The notes under the pieces: model-generated
What the model was told of the DNA's origin: nothing
The model's input: only the letters and a program-made list of their open reading frames with translations
The model's database searches: none
Program-made: the position numbers and the translations under genes
Shown here: piece by piece, positions 12,913 through 14,369 of the stretch
Layout of the letters: every line of letters starts with the position of its first letter
Position numbering within the stretch: position 1 is the stretch's first letter
NCBI GenBank assembly: GCA_016193115.1
Contig: JACPSV010000197.1
Span: 1-14,369 of the forward strand
Direction of reading: 5' to 3'
DNA: 14,369 nucleotides
DNA from: Elusimicrobiota bacterium
Lineage (GTDB): Bacteria; Elusimicrobiota; Elusimicrobia; 2-02-FULL-39-32

Positions 12913-14369
12913 CAAAATAGGTTTCCTAAAGTAAAATGAATTTGGCTGATTTCTTCGCCCGCGCGGTGGTTGAGCCCGTATCCCCAGTCCAATCGGATAG
13001 GAAACACAGGAGTCGTGATTCTCAAACCAAAACCGATAGATGATTTCAAAAATCGTTCATTTTCGCTCAGTTGACTGCTATCCCCTAAGGAAAAACGAAC
13101 ATCACGGGAGCTTCGCCAAGCTCCTCCCAAATCCGCAAACAGAACTACTTGCAAGATTCTTCTTTTGTTTTCCACATAGAGAGGAATGCGGTATTCCGCA
13201 TTCAAAAGTGTGAAAACGCGACCTCCTCCCCGAGGTCCAATCTCGCCTTGGGACTGGTACCCTCTCACGGATTCAGCGCCCCCCACATAGAAACGATCAG
13301 TCTCAGGAACATCCTCGGAAGGCGAATATTCCCGCGCGGCTCCTCCGCGAGCGTTGATCGAGAATACAAAAGGATAATTTCCCAACCTAAACAAGGTCCA
13401 ATACCAGCTGGAACTTAAAATAGATTTTACCAGATGCGTGTCTCCCTGTAAAACGGGACCGCCGGACAACTGGAAAGAGATGGAATTTCTGCTGCCGCGG
13501 GCAGGATCGAAAAAGAAGTCGCGGGTATCCCGGCTGAGTTCCGTGGTCAAAGATGAATTTGTCTCGAGTCTCTCTTTGACCTCGTTCTTGAGAGAATCGG
13601 GGACATTGGTGATCCGGGTACGTTTGAAGGAATAAGCAAAAAGAAGCGAATAGATGTCCGAAAACCTGGGACCCACGCGCACGCCTCCTCCCTGCGTTGT
13701 TACGGTATATCCCAAAAGACGTTCCCGCTGGGTGTTATAGACGTCAATTCCGAACGAGACTGGCTTGTTTAGGAACCACGGTTCTGTCCAATTGATTTCG
13801 TAGTTCTGTTTTCTAGCGCCGAACTCCCACATGAGACTCATACGCTGCGCCAACCCAAAGAGGTTGGAGTGAGAGAGTTGGAGCTGTCCCACCAACCCGT
13901 CGGTAGAAGAGTATCCCGCGCCGGCGGAGAGGCTTCCGGGCTTACCTTCCACGATCTCCATCACGAGGTCTGCCTTGTCCGGTTCCCGTGCAGGCTGGAT
14001 ATCCGGTTTGACGTCGTCAATGAACCCCAAGTTAAAAATCTTTTCCTGGCTGCGTCTCAGTTTGGAGGAAGAAAACGGGTCGCCGGGCTTGAGGAGAATC
14101 TCCCGCCGAATCACTTTTTCTTTAGTCTTTACAAGCCCTTCAATGAAGACGCGGTCAATGTAGATGACGTTCCCTTCGTCAATCAAAAAACGAAAATCAA
14201 TCTTTCCTGTTTCCTCGTGGGTGATTTCTTCCGGTTCGATCAGGGAATGGAGGTACCCTTTTTCCAGATACAGTTCTCTCAAGTTTCGGATCGTCTCATC
14301 GTGTTTTTCCTGGTTGTAGAGTTTCGCCGTTTTAAGTTCCACGGCCTTCTGTAAAGTTTCAGGGGTATA
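12912..14369 (-). CDS. bamA: outer membrane protein assembly factor BamA, C-terminal part (5' end outside window)
   Basis: BamA is the Omp85 barrel that inserts beta-barrel proteins into the outer membrane. The frame is open to the window edge, giving 485 residues without a start. It shows part of a POTRA domain (about 10-67), the complete last POTRA domain (about 70-142, IDRVFIEGLVKTKEKVIRRE), then the 16-strand barrel. The loop-6 motif VRGY is at 368-371 within FYVGGAESVRGY, and the DTRD motif at 281-284. The last residue is Phe (TLGNLF), the usual C-terminal barrel signal. A GTG at 14342 is not a real start, as POTRA sequence continues upstream. Its stop overlaps the ompH start (TGATG). 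Confidence 0.96.
   Translation of the reverse strand, partial: YTPETLQKAVELKTAKLYNQEKHDETIRNLRELYLEKGYLHSLIEPEEITHEETGKIDFRFLIDEGNVIYIDRVFIEGLVKTKEKVIRREILLKPGDPFSSSKLRRSQEKIFNLGFIDDVKPDIQPAREPDKADLVMEIVEGKPGSLSAGAGYSSTDGLVGQLQLSHSNLFGLAQRMSLMWEFGARKQNYEINWTEPWFLNKPVSFGIDVYNTQRERLLGYTVTTQGGGVRVGPRFSDIYSLLFAYSFKRTRITNVPDSLKNEVKERLETNSSLTTELSRDTRDFFFDPARGSRNSISFQLSGGPVLQGDTHLVKSILSSSWYWTLFRLGNYPFVFSINARGGAAREYSPSEDVPETDRFYVGGAESVRGYQSQGEIGPRGGGRVFTLLNAEYRIPLYVENKRRILQVVLFADLGGAWRSSRDVRFSLGDSSQLSENERFLKSSIGFGLRITTPVFPIRLDWGYGLNHRAGEEISQIHFTLGNLF

Overview
The window comes from a diderm (Gram-negative) bacterium. It carries the final steps of outer-membrane protein assembly (bamA, ompH/skp) and almost the whole early lipid A pathway (lpxD, lpxC, fabZ, lpxA, lpxI, lpxB, and the flippase msbA). 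LpxI is used for the UDP-diacylglucosamine step instead of LpxH. The stringent-response enzyme lacks the usual C-terminal regulatory domains. Shine-Dalgarno sequences are weak or absent at most starts. These traits suggest an uncultured or deep-branching diderm lineage (for example Omnitrophota, Elusimicrobiota or a deltaproteobacterial relative), but the sequence alone does not settle the phylum.

Layout, read on the minus strand from high to low coordinates: bamA (5' end outside the window), ompH/skp, lpxD, lpxC, fabZ, lpxA, lpxI, a Gfo/Idh/MocA oxidoreductase, lpxB, msbA, a ZIP metal transporter, thiS, thiG, and an RSH (p)ppGpp synthetase/hydrolase. These 14 genes are joined by 1-, 4-, 8- or 26-base overlaps or by gaps of 3-9 bases; only 21 bases between 14369 and 1188 are non-coding. 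This looks like one long, translationally coupled transcription unit. The small + strand gene rpmB (ribosomal protein L28) follows, then recG on the minus strand again, cut by the window start.

How the genes work together: LpxA acylates UDP-GlcNAc (or possibly an amino variant made with help from the oxidoreductase). LpxC deacetylates the product, LpxD adds the second acyl chain, LpxI cleaves the UDP, LpxB makes the disaccharide and MsbA flips the lipid. FabZ keeps the 3-hydroxyacyl-ACP pool in balance. BamA and OmpH/Skp build the outer-membrane proteins of the same membrane. ThiS/ThiG (thiamine thiazole), the ZIP transporter and RSH are not envelope genes but are tightly coupled to the unit.

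Most notable points: (i) rpmB has a near-perfect sigma70-type promoter whose predicted start nucleotide is the A of its ATG, so the mRNA should be leaderless; (ii) rpmB sits antisense between two minus-strand genes, sharing a CATG start palindrome with recG and a CTAG stop palindrome with rsh; (iii) the OmpH/Skp protein has a charge-free Thr/Ser/Pro/Ala insert of about 52 residues at the expected tip of its coiled-coil arms; (iv) the RSH enzyme ends just after its TGS domain; (v) an oxidoreductase lies between lpxI and lpxB without the aminotransferase partner known from 3-amino lipid A producers. No mobile element, CRISPR array, tRNA or rRNA was seen, and no non-coding stretch approaches 300 bases.
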